A stretch of 64,000 nucleotides of DNA from Bacteroidetes bacterium HGW-Bacteroidetes-1 (GTDB taxonomy: Bacteria; Bacteroidota; Bacteroidia; Bacteroidales; F082). The position numbers and the translations under genes were made by a program. Below the pieces are notes generated by a model that saw nothing but the letters and a program-made list of their open reading frames with translations, was not told the DNA's origin and did not search any database. The stretch spans positions 1-64,000 of the forward strand of contig PHDU01000012.1 in the NCBI GenBank assembly GCA_002842755.1. Direction: 5' to 3'. Positions 27,501 through 34,939 of this stretch are shown in pieces (the first letter of the stretch is position 1; every line of letters begins with the position of its first letter).

Positions 27501-28112
27501 ATGTTACTAAAACTATATGCCGATAATCAATCTCCGCGACAGATTAAAATGATTGTAGATTGTTTGAATGATGGTGGTTTGATCATTTTTCCAACAGATA
27601 CAGTTTATGGACTTGGTTGCAGTATTCATCAAAGTAAAGCTGTTGATAGAATAGCTCAAATAAAGGGAATAAAGAAAGAAAACGCTAATTTTTCATTTAT
27701 TTTTAATAACCTCAGTTTATTGTCGGAGTTTACTAAACCTATTGACAATGATGTTTATAAAATGATGAAAAGAAACCTTCCCGGTCCCTTCACTTTCATA
27801 CTTGGAGCCAACAGCAATATACCTAAGTTATTTCAAAGCAAGAAAAAAACGATTGGTATTCGCATCCCAGATGATCCTATTATTACATTGATAGTCTCTG
27901 AACTTGGCCATCCGGTTATGACCACTTCAATTCTTGATGATGATAAGATTTTGGAATATACCACTGATCCTGAAATAATTTATGAAAAATTCAGAGATAA
28001 AGTGGATATCGTAATTGATGCGGGTTTTGGTGGTAATCAACCCAGTACAATCGTTGATTGCACTGGAAATGAACCTGTTATTCTTCGACAAGGCAAAGGA
28101 ATGTTAGATTAA
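27501..28112 (+). CDS. YrdC/Sua5-domain protein (YciO-like)
   Basis: A 203-residue YrdC-fold protein. IIFPTDTVYGLGC is the family signature, followed by KGIKKENANFSFIF, LPGPFTFIL and IGIRIPDDP. The length and the lack of a C-terminal Sua5 domain make it closer to E. coli YciO than to the threonylcarbamoyl-AMP synthase Sua5; it may still take part in t6A tRNA modification or bind nucleotides. It lies between SRP RNA and tRNA-Lys. Confidence 0.87.
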   Translation: MLLKLYADNQSPRQIKMIVDCLNDGGLIIFPTDTVYGLGCSIHQSKAVDRIAQIKGIKKENANFSFIFNNLSLLSEFTKPIDNDVYKMMKRNLPGPFTFILGANSNIPKLFQSKKKTIGIRIPDDPIITLIVSELGHPVMTTSILDDDKILEYTTDPEIIYEKFRDKVDIVIDAGFGGNQPSTIVDCTGNEPVILRQGKGMLD

Positions 28113-28133
28113 CCAAAAAAATCAATGGAATAC

Positions 28134-28163
28134 TTGTTAGTATTGGTTTTTTTTATACTTTTG
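28134..28163 (+). promoter_or_regulatory. Promoter of tRNA-Lys
   Basis: TTG at 28134-28136 and TACTTTTG at 28156-28163 have the 19-base spacing. The mature tRNA begins 17 bases downstream. Confidence 0.8.
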
Positions 28164-28180
28164 CACCTCCAAAAAGGAAT

Positions 28181-28253
28181 GATTTGTTAGCTCAGCCGGT
28201 AGAGCATTTGCCTTTTAAGCAAAGGGTCCCGGGTTCGAATCCCGGACAAATCA
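28181..28253 (+). tRNA. tRNA-Lys (anticodon TTT)
   Basis: A 73-base cloverleaf: acceptor GATTTGT/ACAAATC, D-arm with AGCTCAGCCGGTAGAGC, anticodon loop CTTTTAA on the stem TTTGC/GCAAA, T-arm CCGGG-TTCGAAT-CCCGG, discriminator A. CCA is not encoded. Confidence 0.97.
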
Positions 28254-28277
28254 CTGAAATGCTTTACATAAAGTATC

Positions 28278-28312
28278 AAAAACGTTAATTATTAAATAGT
28301 TAACGTTTTTTT
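28278..28312 (+). terminator. Terminator of tRNA-Lys
   Basis: AAAAACGTTAA (28278-28288) pairs perfectly with TTAACGTTTTT (28300-28310) around an 11-base loop, ending in a T-run. Confidence 0.85.
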
Positions 28313-28445
28313 CGTTTATTAGAACTTTTGTTTTCATTAAAAAGCATTTTTTGTGGACGCTATTTTGAAGTCTATTCAATAAGTCTGATGAATGGATATC
28401 GACCTTATAACAATTCATAGACATATCTCATTTCCATATCTGAAA

Positions 28446-28482
28446 CAAAAAGCCCTGAACTCAATGATAAGATCAGGGCTAA
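28446..28482 (-). terminator. Terminator of the phosphatase operon
   Basis: AGCCCTGA at 28451-28458 pairs with TCAGGGCT at 28473-28480. Read on the minus strand, a short T-run follows the stem. Confidence 0.75.
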
Positions 28483-28515
28483 AGTACGTGTTTAAAAAAA
28501 TGTCAAATTCAAAAG

Positions 28516-29619
28516 TTATTCCAACCTAACACCTGAAACTTCCATTATTTTTCTGAATAAATCAACATTATCATAAAATCCACTAAACTTGTCAGCACCT
28601 AAACCATAAGCAAGTGCAGGTATAAAAACTCCTGTATGATCAGTGGTTGAAAACGCAAATTTTACCTTTCCCCGTTCATTACCGTGAGGTAAAGTTAATC
28701 CACCCGTCTCATGGTCTGCAGTTATAATTACAAGAGTACCAGGATTTTTATCAGCGAATTGCATTGCAATTCCTACCGCTTTATCAAAATCAAACATTTC
28801 TGCAGTAAGAAATGTAGAATCGTTGGCGTGTCCTGCCCAATCAATTTGAGATCCTTCAACCATTAAAAAAAATCCATTTGGATTATTGTTTAATGACTCT
28901 AACGCAAGTCTTGTTCCTTCTGGCAATAAATCTCCCCTACCCTCTAGAACAGATTTTGGATGGATTGAATCAGTAAGAACTAACAACTTCTCAAAAGAAT
29001 TGGCACTTTTTGGCAGCTTATTAAAATATTGAAAGCCTTTTTCCTGGAAAGCATCGGTTAAAGTTTTCTTATCAGATCGTTTATTGAAGTATTTTAAGCC
29101 ACCTCCAATAATTACATGGATAGGTGCCTTGAGAAAATCTTCAGCAATCTGTTCCTGATTATTTCTGCTGACATTTTTTGCAACGAAAGCAGCTGGAGTA
29201 GCGTGTGTTATAGCACAACTCACAACAATTCCAGTAGATTTTCCAGTATGACCAAAGATTTCGAGCATGCTTGGAGTAGCAATGCTATCAGGGGTCATGC
29301 CAATCATGCCGTTTCTCGTCTTTTTTCCGGTTGCAATAGCTGTACCGGCTGCACCTGAATCAGTGATAAGGTTGTTATAGGAATGGGTTGAAGTAGAACC
29401 TGAATAACTTGCTTTTAGCATATTTAATGTTTCATTGGCTTTCAGCTGCGCAGCCTCAATTTGGGCATACCCCATTCCATCACCAATTAAAAGAATAATG
29501 TTTTTAGGATGTTCAGCATTTATATCAATTTTTTCAATATGTTGAGAATACACAAAAGATAAAGATAACATCAATGTTAATCCTATTGTAAACAAAAATT
29601 TCATTCTTTGACTTTTCAT
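28516..29619 (-). CDS. Exported alkaline phosphatase
   Basis: This metal-dependent phosphomonoesterase probably acts in the periplasm. A signal peptide spans about residues 6-25. NIILLIGDGMG holds the first metal-binding Asp, ITDSGAAGTAIATG holds the nucleophile Ser88, and the metal ligands continue in EGSQIDWAGHAND, ITADHETGG and TTDHTG. The length of 367 is at the short end for PhoA-type enzymes. The start is ambiguous between 29619 and an ATG five codons later. It follows the metallophosphoesterase gene by four bases, so the two are one operon, ending at the terminator near 28465. Confidence 0.92.
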   Translation of the reverse strand: MKSQRMKFLFTIGLTLMLSLSFVYSQHIEKIDINAEHPKNIILLIGDGMGYAQIEAAQLKANETLNMLKASYSGSTSTHSYNNLITDSGAAGTAIATGKKTRNGMIGMTPDSIATPSMLEIFGHTGKSTGIVVSCAITHATPAAFVAKNVSRNNQEQIAEDFLKAPIHVIIGGGLKYFNKRSDKKTLTDAFQEKGFQYFNKLPKSANSFEKLLVLTDSIHPKSVLEGRGDLLPEGTRLALESLNNNPNGFFLMVEGSQIDWAGHANDSTFLTAEMFDFDKAVGIAMQFADKNPGTLVIITADHETGGLTLPHGNERGKVKFAFSTTDHTGVFIPALAYGLGADKFSGFYDNVDLFRKIMEVSGVRLE

Positions 29620-29623
29620 TATT

Positions 29624-30961
29624 TTATGTTTGAAGATTAATTACAGTAATTTCAGGTAAAATGCCAATACGACCAGGGTATCCAATTGATCCTAGACCAC
29701 GATTAACATAAAGTTGCTGATGGGTTGCTTCATTTGAATATAATCCGGCCCATTGCTTGTAAATATATTGTGCAGGACTCCATTTAATTCCAGGAATCTC
29801 GATACCAAACTGAAAACCATGCGTATGGCCTGATAAAGTTAATTCAATATCCTGATGATTTTTTAAGACGGTAGCATCCCAATGACTGGGGTCATGAGAA
29901 AGTAAAATTTTCGCAGAAACCTGCCCGATTCCTTTGCTAGCCTTTATAATATTTCCCAATTGAGGAAACCTGGTATTTACACTCCAGTTTTCCACACCAA
30001 TGAGTGCAATCTTATGGCTGTCTCTTTCAATAATTATATGCTCGTTCCGAAGTAATTTCCAGTTAATTTGATTGTAGAATTGATAAAGCGCTTCCATATT
30101 ATTTTGCTTTTCAGCTTTCGAAGGCCACTTTTTATAATCTCCATAATCATGATTCCCGAGTATCCCAAATACCCCATCCTTAGCCTTGAGTTCTGTAAGA
30201 ATTTCTTTAAAACGAAATGCTTCATCAGTTGTGTAATTGACCAAATCTCCTGTAAACACAACAAGGTCGGGCTCCAACCTATTAATGGTTTCAATCGCTT
30301 CTCTCAACGGATCGGTACCAGACCAACTTCCCAGATGCAAATCAGATATCTGAACGATCTTGAAACCATCAAAGACATCAGGTAAGTTTTTGAAACGAAT
30401 AGTCAGGTTTTTAACATTAAAATCATGAACCCACTTAAACATCCCCATAAACATTGAACTCAAAACCAGACCCCCTGCAACGATAGCAATGTTTTCCATA
30501 AACTTAGCACGAGATATCTTAGACCTTTGAGAATCATCATTGTTTAAATTCTTCGATTGAAACAACTCAATCAATTTTTGAACAGCTTTAATGATATCTG
30601 CTAAACCAAGTACAATTGCAATAAATATTTTGGCAACGTAAAATGAAAAAATACTACCGTACAATAGGTTCCGCGCCAATGTATTCCATTCTGAAGTTTT
30701 ATAAAAATAAGATATTAGTGTACTGATAACGAGAGCCAGCAAAGGCAACCAATACAAAAATGCAGTCAGGGTCTTTATTTTTTGACTGTAAGTGTAAACC
30801 TTATTTTTAAAAACACCCCAGACATAATAATCAATAAGCGTTAAAAGGATAAAAAAAGGATAACGGTTTGCGTTTTTTGGGAAAGTAACGGTAATTAAAA
30901 AATACCCGCCTACAACGAGCAAGAGTATCAGTAGGTATAAAAATAGGCGCTTTTTCTTCAT
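29624..30961 (-). CDS. Membrane-anchored metallophosphoesterase (YkuE-like)
   Basis: The protein has four N-terminal hydrophobic helices (about 5-150) and then a calcineurin-type phosphoesterase domain: QISDLHLGSW, VFTGDLVNYT, GILGNHDYGDY, LLSHDPSHWD and LSGHTHGFQFG give the full two-metal ligand set. Related enzymes hydrolyse lipid-linked or cyclic phosphates; substrate unknown. I place the start at the ATG at 30959-30961. A longer frame from a TTG at 30973 is unlikely because that TTG lies inside a TACTTTTG promoter-like element (30971-30978). If that element is the promoter, the leader is only a few bases long. Confidence 0.87.
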   Translation of the reverse strand: MKKKRLFLYLLILLLVVGGYFLITVTFPKNANRYPFFILLTLIDYYVWGVFKNKVYTYSQKIKTLTAFLYWLPLLALVISTLISYFYKTSEWNTLARNLLYGSIFSFYVAKIFIAIVLGLADIIKAVQKLIELFQSKNLNNDDSQRSKISRAKFMENIAIVAGGLVLSSMFMGMFKWVHDFNVKNLTIRFKNLPDVFDGFKIVQISDLHLGSWSGTDPLREAIETINRLEPDLVVFTGDLVNYTTDEAFRFKEILTELKAKDGVFGILGNHDYGDYKKWPSKAEKQNNMEALYQFYNQINWKLLRNEHIIIERDSHKIALIGVENWSVNTRFPQLGNIIKASKGIGQVSAKILLSHDPSHWDATVLKNHQDIELTLSGHTHGFQFGIEIPGIKWSPAQYIYKQWAGLYSNEATHQQLYVNRGLGSIGYPGRIGILPEITVINLQT

Positions 30962-31125
30962 AACAGGCTGCAAAAGTAGTGAAAAGCAGTATCCAAAAAC
31001 TCGGTTTTTTAAAAATTAACAATTATTTGAAATTTAGTTAATATTTGAAAACGTGATAGTTAAAGAAAAATAATTTGAGTTTATCGGTTAAATAAAATGC
31101 TTGCTTGGTTTTTTCTTTAAAAAAA

Positions 31126-31156
31126 TTTGCACGTGTTCATGGAATAACTAATTTTG
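31126..31156 (+). promoter_or_regulatory. Promoter of the tRNA-Ser/tRNA-Pro cluster
   Basis: TTTG at 31126-31129 and TAATTTTG at 31149-31156 are separated by exactly 19 bases. The first tRNA begins 57 bases downstream. Confidence 0.8.
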
Positions 31157-31212
31157 CACCTCCTTTTGTAGATGGAAAACACAAAAGAATAGAAATCGTT
31201 CTGTAACATAAT

Positions 31213-31301
<89 letters not shown>

Positions 31302-31307
31302 ATTCAT

Positions 31308-31382
31308 CGGGGCATAGCGCAGTCCGGTTAGCGCACCTGCTTTGGGAGCAGGGGGCCGTAGGTTCGAATCCTACTGCCCCGA
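31308..31382 (+). tRNA. tRNA-Pro (anticodon TGG)
   Basis: A 75-base tRNA: acceptor CGGGGCA/TGCCCCG, D-stem GCGC/GCGC, anticodon stem CCTGC/GCAGG with loop TTTGGGA, variable region GGGCC, T-arm GTAGG-TTCGAAT-CCTAC, discriminator A. It follows tRNA-Ser by seven bases and is cotranscribed. Its 3' half is repeated twice downstream. Confidence 0.97.
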
Positions 31383-31392
31383 CTTAAATTTG

Positions 31393-31428
31393 AAGAGGTT
31401 ACAGTAAAGACTGTGACCTTTTCTGTTT
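31393..31428 (+). terminator. Terminator of the tRNA-Ser/tRNA-Pro transcript (repeat copy 1)
   Basis: AAGAGGTTACAGT (31393-31405) pairs with ACTGTGACCTTTT (31410-31422) with two G-T pairs and a four-base loop. It ends in a T-rich tract 11 bases after tRNA-Pro. Confidence 0.85.
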
Positions 31429-31468
31429 ATAGTTCTAATTTATTGATTCTTTTCAATACAAAAATGTT

Positions 31469-31533
31469 GGTTAGCGCATCCCGACTAAATGCTTTTGTCG
31501 GGAGGGCCGTAGGTTCGAATCCTACTGCCCCGA
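31469..31533 (+). pseudogene. 5'-truncated tRNA-Pro-like element, copy 2
   Basis: This 65-base element keeps the 3' part of the D-arm (GGTTAGCGCA), the variable region GGGCC, the whole T-arm and the 3' acceptor strand with discriminator A of tRNA-Pro. The 5' acceptor strand and 5' D-stem are missing. The anticodon arm is replaced exactly between its borders by a longer hairpin, TCCCGAC (31479-31485), an 11-base loop, and GTCGGGA (31497-31503). It cannot form a normal tRNA. Confidence 0.88.
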
Positions 31534-31543
31534 CTTAAATTTG

Positions 31544-31579
31544 AAGAGGTTACAGTGAATACTGTGACCTTTTCTGTTT
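31544..31579 (+). terminator. Terminator hairpin, repeat copy 2
   Basis: The same stem as copy 1 (31544-31556 with 31561-31573) with a different loop, GAAT instead of AAAG. Confidence 0.8.
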
Positions 31580-31621
31580 ATTAGATCCAATTTATTGATT
31601 CTTTTTCAATACAAAAATGTT

Positions 31622-31686
31622 GTTGAGCGCATCCCGACTAAATGCTTTTGTCGGGAGGGCCGTAGGTTCGAATCCTACTGCCCCGA
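31622..31686 (+). pseudogene. 5'-truncated tRNA-Pro-like element, copy 3
   Basis: This has the same 65-base architecture as the element at 31469-31533, with GTTGAGCGCA in place of GGTTAGCGCA at its 5' end. The replacement hairpin, variable region, T-arm and acceptor strand are identical to copy 2. Confidence 0.88.
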
Positions 31687-31696
31687 CTTAAATTTG

Positions 31697-31734
31697 AAAA
31701 GGTTACAGAAAAGACTGTAACCTTTTCTGTTTTT
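31697..31734 (+). terminator. Terminator hairpin, repeat copy 3
   Basis: AAAAGGTTACAG (31697-31708) pairs perfectly with CTGTAACCTTTT (31715-31726). Relative to copies 1 and 2, two G-T pairs have become Watson-Crick pairs. A T-rich tract follows. Confidence 0.85.
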
Positions 31735-31823
31735 AGATCTTATTTATTGATTCTTTTTCAATACAAACCAGGCTTCTTTGTTAAAAGAGGCAGGACTGGT
31801 CTTGGGGGAATCCTTTCTATATG

Positions 31824-31868
31824 AAACAAAAATGACTCTAATAATGTTTAAATTATTAAAGTCATTTT
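31824..31868 (-). terminator. Terminator of the tRNA-Leu pair
   Basis: AAAATGACT and AGTCATTTT close an inner TAATAAT/ATTATTA stem with one mismatch between the two helices (31829-31868). On the minus strand T-rich sequence follows. It could also stop plus-strand read-through from the repeat array. Confidence 0.82.
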
Positions 31869-31878
31869 AAAATACAGG

Positions 31879-31962
31879 TGCCCAAGAAAAGACTCGAACT
31901 TTCACGACCTTAAGGTCACTACACCCTGAATGTAGCGCGTCTACCAATTTCGCCACTTGGGC
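31879..31962 (-). tRNA. tRNA-Leu (anticodon CAG)
   Basis: An 84-base class II tRNA on the minus strand: acceptor GCCCAAG/CTTGGGC, anticodon stem CTACA/TGTAG with loop TTCAGGG, long variable arm TGACCTTAAGGTCG, discriminator A. Confidence 0.95.
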
Positions 31963-31985
31963 ATAAAACACCCTTAAAAAAACAG

Positions 31986-32069
31986 TGCCCAGGACAAGAT
32001 TCGAACTTGCACACCGTAACCGGCGCCAGCCCCTCAAGCTGGTATGTCTACCAATTCCACCACCTGGGC
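31986..32069 (-). tRNA. tRNA-Leu (anticodon GAG)
   Basis: An 84-base class II tRNA on the minus strand: acceptor GCCCAGG/CCTGGGC, anticodon stem CCAGC/GCTGG with loop TTGAGGG, variable arm CGCCGGTTACGGTG, discriminator A. It is 23 bases upstream of the CAG tRNA and shares its transcript. Confidence 0.95.
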
Positions 32070-32080
32070 TAAAAGAAGTG

Positions 32081-32111
32081 CAAAAGTACGTTTTTATTTA
32101 AAAGTTCCAAA
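32081..32111 (-). promoter_or_regulatory. Promoter of the tRNA-Leu pair
   Basis: On the minus strand TTTG (32108-32111) and TACTTTTG (32081-32088) have exactly 19 bases between them. The first tRNA begins 11 bases downstream. Confidence 0.82.
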
Positions 32112-32149
32112 GTGTTTTTTAATTTTCAATAAAGTTTTTTTCATTGGAA

Positions 32150-32181
32150 TTTGCTTGATCTAAACACTAATCGTACTTTTG
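32150..32181 (+). promoter_or_regulatory. Promoter of the DUF4301 gene
   Basis: TTTG at 32150-32153 and TACTTTTG at 32174-32181 are 20 bases apart, 24 bases ahead of the start codon. It is back-to-back with the tRNA-Leu promoter. Confidence 0.75.
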
Positions 32182-32205
32182 AATAAAATCTAAGCACCAA
32201 ACTAT

Positions 32206-33771
32206 ATGTATCATTTTAACCAAGCTGACCTTCATCAATTTGAAGGTAAAGGTATCAATTCAGATCTTATTAACAAACAAATTGAGATGTTCATTAAGGG
32301 CTTTCCATTTATTAAACTGGTGGCACCTGCAACTGCTGATCATGGAGTTCAGCGCTTTACTGAGTCGGAAATTGATGACTTAATTCAATTTTTTGATGAG
32401 TTCAAAATAAATTACGACATACTCAAATTTGTTCCGGCTTCTGGTGCAGCTAGCAGAATGTTCAAACACTTATTTGAATTCGTTCAATTATTTGGTGGCA
32501 CTAAAGGGGAAATTATTGCCCTTGAAAATGACGAGGATTTTAATAGTGTAGGCTATTTTTTGAAAAACATCCGCCGGTTTGCTTTCTTCAATGATCTGAA
32601 AACAATGGCACAGACAAAAAATTTAGATATCGAATCGTTGATCGTTAACAAATCTTATAAAGATATCGTTCAACTTTTAATATCGGACGATGGGTTAGGA
32701 TATGGTAGTTTGCCAAAAGCCCTTTTGCGCTTTCATAGTTATGAAGATGAATTTCGTTTTGCCATTGAAGAGCATTTGGTTGAAGCAGCAAATTACTGCA
32801 CGAATGAATACAATGTTGCAAAGGTTCATTTTACAATATCACCAGAGCATCGTACTAAATTTGAAGAAGTTATTGCAGTTGTAGTACCAAATTACGAATC
32901 ACTTTTTAATATTCGCTTTGAAATTAATTTTTCAGAGCAAAAACCTTCCACCGATACTATTGCAGTAGATTTGAGTAACCAACCTTTCAGAAATGATGAT
33001 AACTCAGTTCTATTTCGCCCGGGAGGACATGGTGCACTTATCGAAAATTTGAATGATCTGGATGAAGAAATAGTTTTTGTAAAAAACATTGACAATATTG
33101 TACCAGATCGCCTCAGAAACGAAACATATCGATACAAAAAGGCAATTGGAGGTCTTCTTATGAAGCTTCAGGATCAGACTTTTTCTTTTCTTGACCTTCT
33201 TAATGATGGGTTTTTGGAAGAAGATGAGCTGGAAGAAATTGTTCAATTCACAAAAGAACAATTAATGATTGACATACCAGAGGCATTTGCAGGATTTAGC
33301 GAAATAGAAAAAATTGATTTTCTTTTTGGTCAATTGAACAGACCAATGCGCATTTGTGGCATGGTTAAAAATGAAGGTGAACCTGGTGGAGGTCCCTTTT
33401 GGGTTAAAAATTCGGAAGGAATTGTTTCTCTTCAAATTGTTGAATCGTCCCAAATGAATTTAAAAGATGTACATCAGGCTGAGATTGTTTCAATGTCAAC
33501 ACACTTCAATCCTGTCGATCTTGTGTGCGGCATGTACGATTTTCAGGGTGATAAGTTTGACCTGAGACAGTTTGTTGATTCAGATACCGGTTTTATTTCA
33601 GTAAAATCGAAAGATGGTCGCAATTTAAAAGCACTTGAATTGCCAGGTTTATGGAATGGTGCTATGGCCGATTGGATCACTATATTTGTTGAAACACCAA
33701 TCATAACCTTCAACCCGGTTAAAACCGTCAATGACTTATTACGACCTCAACACCAACCAAAAAATGACTGA
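32206..33771 (+). CDS. DUF4301 family protein
   Basis: A 521-residue cytoplasmic protein of a Bacteroidetes family with no assigned function. Near residue 76 it has VPASGAASRMFK, which resembles the PAxGxGxRM...K loop of sugar-phosphate nucleotidyltransferases, and at about 160 GYGSLPKALLRFHSY, also reminiscent of that fold. Later motifs are RPGGHGALIENLNDLD, NEGEPGGGPFWVK and STHFNPVDLVCGM. A nucleotidyltransferase-like activity is an inference from these loops. It has its own consensus promoter. Confidence 0.85.
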   Translation: MYHFNQADLHQFEGKGINSDLINKQIEMFIKGFPFIKLVAPATADHGVQRFTESEIDDLIQFFDEFKINYDILKFVPASGAASRMFKHLFEFVQLFGGTKGEIIALENDEDFNSVGYFLKNIRRFAFFNDLKTMAQTKNLDIESLIVNKSYKDIVQLLISDDGLGYGSLPKALLRFHSYEDEFRFAIEEHLVEAANYCTNEYNVAKVHFTISPEHRTKFEEVIAVVVPNYESLFNIRFEINFSEQKPSTDTIAVDLSNQPFRNDDNSVLFRPGGHGALIENLNDLDEEIVFVKNIDNIVPDRLRNETYRYKKAIGGLLMKLQDQTFSFLDLLNDGFLEEDELEEIVQFTKEQLMIDIPEAFAGFSEIEKIDFLFGQLNRPMRICGMVKNEGEPGGGPFWVKNSEGIVSLQIVESSQMNLKDVHQAEIVSMSTHFNPVDLVCGMYDFQGDKFDLRQFVDSDTGFISVKSKDGRNLKALELPGLWNGAMADWITIFVETPIITFNPVKTVNDLLRPQHQPKND

Positions 33772-33812
33772 TTCCATTATTATAAATTCAAACCTATTGA
33801 AAGCCAATCACC

Positions 33813-34022
33813 GTGATAACTAAAGCCATTGAAATTGAAGATTTAGTCAGAAAATATCCCTTTACGGTTAAATATCTCATGACTCATGGGATAAAATGTA
33901 TTGCCTGCGGAGAACCAATCTGGGGAACATTAGAAGAGGCTGCGATTGAAAAGGGGTTCAATCAAGACGAAATTGATTTTTTCATTTCAGAAATGAATGG
34001 AATGATCTCTAATACTGTTTAA
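33813..34022 (+). CDS. DUF1858 domain protein
   Basis: A 69-residue protein that is essentially one DUF1858 domain, the module found alone or attached to hybrid-cluster and redox proteins. It contains TVKYLMTHGIKCIACGE, with two cysteines spaced CxxC as in the redox-disulfide variant. The start codon is GTG at 33813. It lies 41 bases after the DUF4301 gene and is probably cotranscribed. A redox role is suggested by the family, not proven. Confidence 0.82.
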   Translation: MITKAIEIEDLVRKYPFTVKYLMTHGIKCIACGEPIWGTLEEAAIEKGFNQDEIDFFISEMNGMISNTV

Positions 34023-34250
34023 TAGTGCTGTTTTTAATTTGCATTGCTTAAGCTTTAAAGTTTGATAGCAAGGCTATTATGGATTGAATAGCAGAAATTA
34101 TGGTTCATATGGTTGACTGGTATGAAAGAAGATGATAACGCAGCCTTCGGACTCCATAAATTTCGTGTTAATTTATCATAGAATATTGGAAATAAGTATT
34201 ATATAGATACTTTGAAATTTGTAATAATGATGGCTTTATTCAAATGGGTA

Positions 34251-34877
34251 TTAGGGTGCTAACCTATTTCTTTGCCAACCTTTGGTGGTTTTAGTATATA
34301 AAATACGGTCATGAAGTCTGTCTTCTCTTCCCTGCCAGAACTCTATACTTTCTGGAATAAGTCGATAACCTCCCCAGTAAGATGGGCGTATTATCGGTAA
34401 TTCCATTTCCAGATATTTGTTTCTTTCTAATTCCAATTCTTGTCGGGACTCAATACTGGTGCTTTGTGGGGAAACAATGGCACTGATGCGGCTCAGCAAT
34501 GGCCGACTATCAAAATATTCTTTTGAATCATCTTTGTTTATTCTGCTGACAGTTCCTTCAATGCGGATTTGCTTTTCCATATCCGGATAAAAAAATGTCA
34601 GACATGCGTTAGGATTTAATGCAAGTTGTTCGCCCTTTCTGCTTTTATAATTGGAAAAAAAAACAAATCCACCACATGAAACTTCCTTTAACAACACTAC
34701 ACGTGCTGAAGGTTTGTTTTCAAAAACAGTAGAGAGTACCATCGCATTCGCTTCATGGGCATGTTGTTTTAATGCCATTTCAAACCATGATGTAAAAAGA
34801 ACGAAAGGATCATCCGGTAAAATATCTTCACCCAATTGATCTTTACTATATTGTTTTCTATGATCGTGAATTTTCAT
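34251..34877 (-). CDS. pdxH: Pyridoxamine 5'-phosphate oxidase
   Basis: PdxH is an FMN enzyme that oxidises pyridoxamine or pyridoxine phosphate to PLP. It is 208 residues from the start at 34877 (MKIHDHRKQY). Motifs are DPFVLFTSWFEMA, AMVLSTV, PSARVVLLKE, FFSNYKSRKGEQL, LTFFYPDMEKQIRIEG, and the C-terminal WGGYRLIPESIEFWQGREDRLHDR of the substrate site. A longer frame from TTG at 34901 is rejected because that codon lies in a TATTTTTG -7 element (34899-34906). Confidence 0.95.
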   Translation of the reverse strand: MKIHDHRKQYSKDQLGEDILPDDPFVLFTSWFEMALKQHAHEANAMVLSTVFENKPSARVVLLKEVSCGGFVFFSNYKSRKGEQLALNPNACLTFFYPDMEKQIRIEGTVSRINKDDSKEYFDSRPLLSRISAIVSPQSTSIESRQELELERNKYLEMELPIIRPSYWGGYRLIPESIEFWQGREDRLHDRILYTKTTKGWQRNRLAP

Positions 34878-34939
34878 ATTCTTTTTTCTTAATTCCTGCA
34901 AAAATAACTATCTTGCTCCACAATAATTGAATTTTTACA

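Larger units (their letters stand above)
31351..31767 (+). repeat. Tandem repeats built on the 3' half of tRNA-Pro
   Basis: A unit is present about 2.7 times with periods of 151 and 153 bases (same T-arm positions at 31356, 31507 and 31660). Each unit has four parts in order: the tRNA-Pro variable region, T-arm and 3' acceptor strand; an intrinsic-terminator hairpin; a small TATTGA/TCAATA hairpin; and a fragment GAGCGCA or GTTAGCGCA followed by a TCCCGAC/GTCGGGA hairpin that leads into the next tRNA 3' half. The last unit breaks off after CAATACAAA near 31767. No reading frame, integrase or insertion sequence is associated. The units carry small substitutions in the spacers while the tRNA segment is identical in all copies. 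Confidence 0.93.

Noticed and set aside
31351-31767. Integron attC array or CRISPR-like repeats
   Set aside because: Units are about 150 bases with tRNA sequence and terminators, lack the inverse core/core sites of attC, contain no cassettes, and no integrase or cas gene is near. Spacers are themselves repeated.
34023-34250. Gene or riboswitch between DUF1858 and pdxH
   Set aside because: No credible reading frame, promoter-terminator pair or conserved fold is visible in these 228 bases.
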